NCBI RefSeq assembly: GCF_002743375.1 | Contig: NZ_PDZC01000001.1 | Span: 372,001-436,000, forward strand | Origin: Sporosarcina sp. P34 | GTDB taxonomy: Bacteria; Bacillota; Bacilli; Bacillales_A; Planococcaceae | DNA: 64,000 nt | Direction of reading: 5' to 3' | In this document: piece after piece, positions 63,465 through 64,000 of the stretch | How the letters are laid out: each line of letters starts with the position of its first letter | Position numbering within the stretch: the stretch's first letter is position 1 | Position numbers and translations under genes: made by a program | The notes under the pieces: generated by a model | Databases searched by the model: none | Seen by the model: only the letters and a program-made list of their open reading frames with translations | What the model was told of the DNA's origin: nothing

Positions 63465-64000
63465 ATGTTTAAATTATATCTAACAGCATTAAAAGGTTTA
63501 GCGCTCAAAGAAACGAACCGCTATCTTAGAATCTGGATCCAAACACTGGTTCCGCCAGTTATTACAACTTCTTTGTACTTTATCATTTTTGGAAATTTGA
63601 TTGGTGAACGAATTGGAGAGATGGAAGGTTTCTCCTACATGGAGTTTATAGTTCCTGGATTGATTATGATGTCAGTCATCACCAGTTCCTACTCAAATGT
63701 CTCGTCATCATTTTTCTCACAAAAGTTTCAAAAGAACATTGAAGAACTATTAGTCGCTCCCGTACCGACTCATATTATTATCTGGGGCTTTGTAATTGGA
63801 GGGATAGGAAGAAGTGTTCTCGTAGGGATACTGGTTACGATGATCTCGCTGTTTTTCGTTCCGTTGCAAGTTCACTCGTGGAGCATTGTCATCTTGACGT
63901 TTTTGATGACATCTATTTTGTTCTCTTTGGCAGGACTGTTGAACGGCATTTTTGCAAAATCATTTGACGATGTGTCTATTGTTCCTACGTTTGTTCTTCA
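63465..64000 (+). CDS. yadH: ABC-2 type permease, YadH-like, 5' part
   Basis: The first 178 residues of an ABC-2 permease, cut by the window end (family about 256). Membrane helices lie near residues 27-43, 63-80, 105-125 and 140-160. RIWIQTLVPPVIT, LYFIIFGNLIG and NIEELLVAPVPTHIII are nearly identical to E. coli YadH as I recall it. With the ATPase it should form an exporter of unknown substrate. GGAGG site before ATG 63465. Confidence 0.9.
   Translation, partial: MFKLYLTALKGLALKETNRYLRIWIQTLVPPVITTSLYFIIFGNLIGERIGEMEGFSYMEFIVPGLIMMSVITSSYSNVSSSFFSQKFQKNIEELLVAPVPTHIIIWGFVIGGIGRSVLVGILVTMISLFFVPLQVHSWSIVILTFLMTSILFSLAGLLNGIFAKSFDDVSIVPTFVL

Overview
The window reads as a chromosomal segment of a low-GC, endospore-forming-type Firmicute of the order Bacillales. 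Protein sequences and gene order point to the Planococcaceae, probably Sporosarcina or a close relative. This is inferred from recalled family sequences and synteny with the Bacillus subtilis 'hbs to ypsC' region; no database search was possible.

Layout. (1) 1-13.7 kb: the end of an HU gene, then folE-mtrB-hepS-menG-hepT-ndk-cheR-aroC-aroB-aroH-hisC-tyrA-aroA-ypiA-ypiB-ypiF. This is the B. subtilis aromatic supraoperon neighbourhood, but trpEDCFBA is missing between aroH and hisC although the TRAP gene (mtrB) is kept. (2) 14-17.5 kb: the qcrABC menaquinol:cytochrome c reductase operon, a DUF1405 membrane protein and a YugP-like zinc peptidase. A YitT-family gene runs on the opposite strand. 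(3) 18.5-25.4 kb: mazG-dapB-bshA-cca-birA, then panBCD behind a leader with a terminator-like hairpin. (4) 25.6-35.4 kb: dinG, ypmB, aspB, dnaD, nth and ypoC forward, converging on ponA and recU on the minus strand. (5) 35.5-44.1 kb: yppE-mrfA, an island (S-layer-anchored 5'-nucleotidase, DUF488, DUF4385 and WYL-like proteins), then mrfB and gpsB. (6) 44.1-51.2 kb: alkA and a short UvrA paralogue on the minus strand, a 21-bp tandem repeat, the RNase P RNA gene, an RlmL-type methyltransferase and an XPD/DinG-type Fe-S helicase. (7) 51.2-56.9 kb: a CheX-like gene, a double dynamin (DynA), a sulfurtransferase and a phosphoesterase. (8) 57-62.1 kb: an AT-rich accessory stretch of small orphan genes separated by related 'gggtgc' intergenic elements, including a YghU-like glutathione transferase gene. 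(9) 62.5-64 kb: an ABC exporter pair closely resembling enterobacterial YadG/YadH, with the permease cut by the window end.

Functionally, the core supplies folate, menaquinone and isoprenoid tails, aromatic amino acids, lysine/DAP, bacillithiol, pantothenate and biotin attachment, plus the respiratory bc complex that uses the menaquinone. Cell-wall and division genes (ponA, recU, gpsB) sit among DNA-repair genes (nth, dinG, mrfA, mrfB, alkA, uvrA paralogue, second helicase). No prophage, insertion sequence, CRISPR array or tRNA was seen. The most unusual items are a DUF488 gene with AUA where its start codon should be, the translated hairpin leader before panB, the split mrfA/mrfB pair, the 21-bp tandem array, the orphan-gene island with its repeats, and the YadGH-like transporter. 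None of these amounts to a proven new system.
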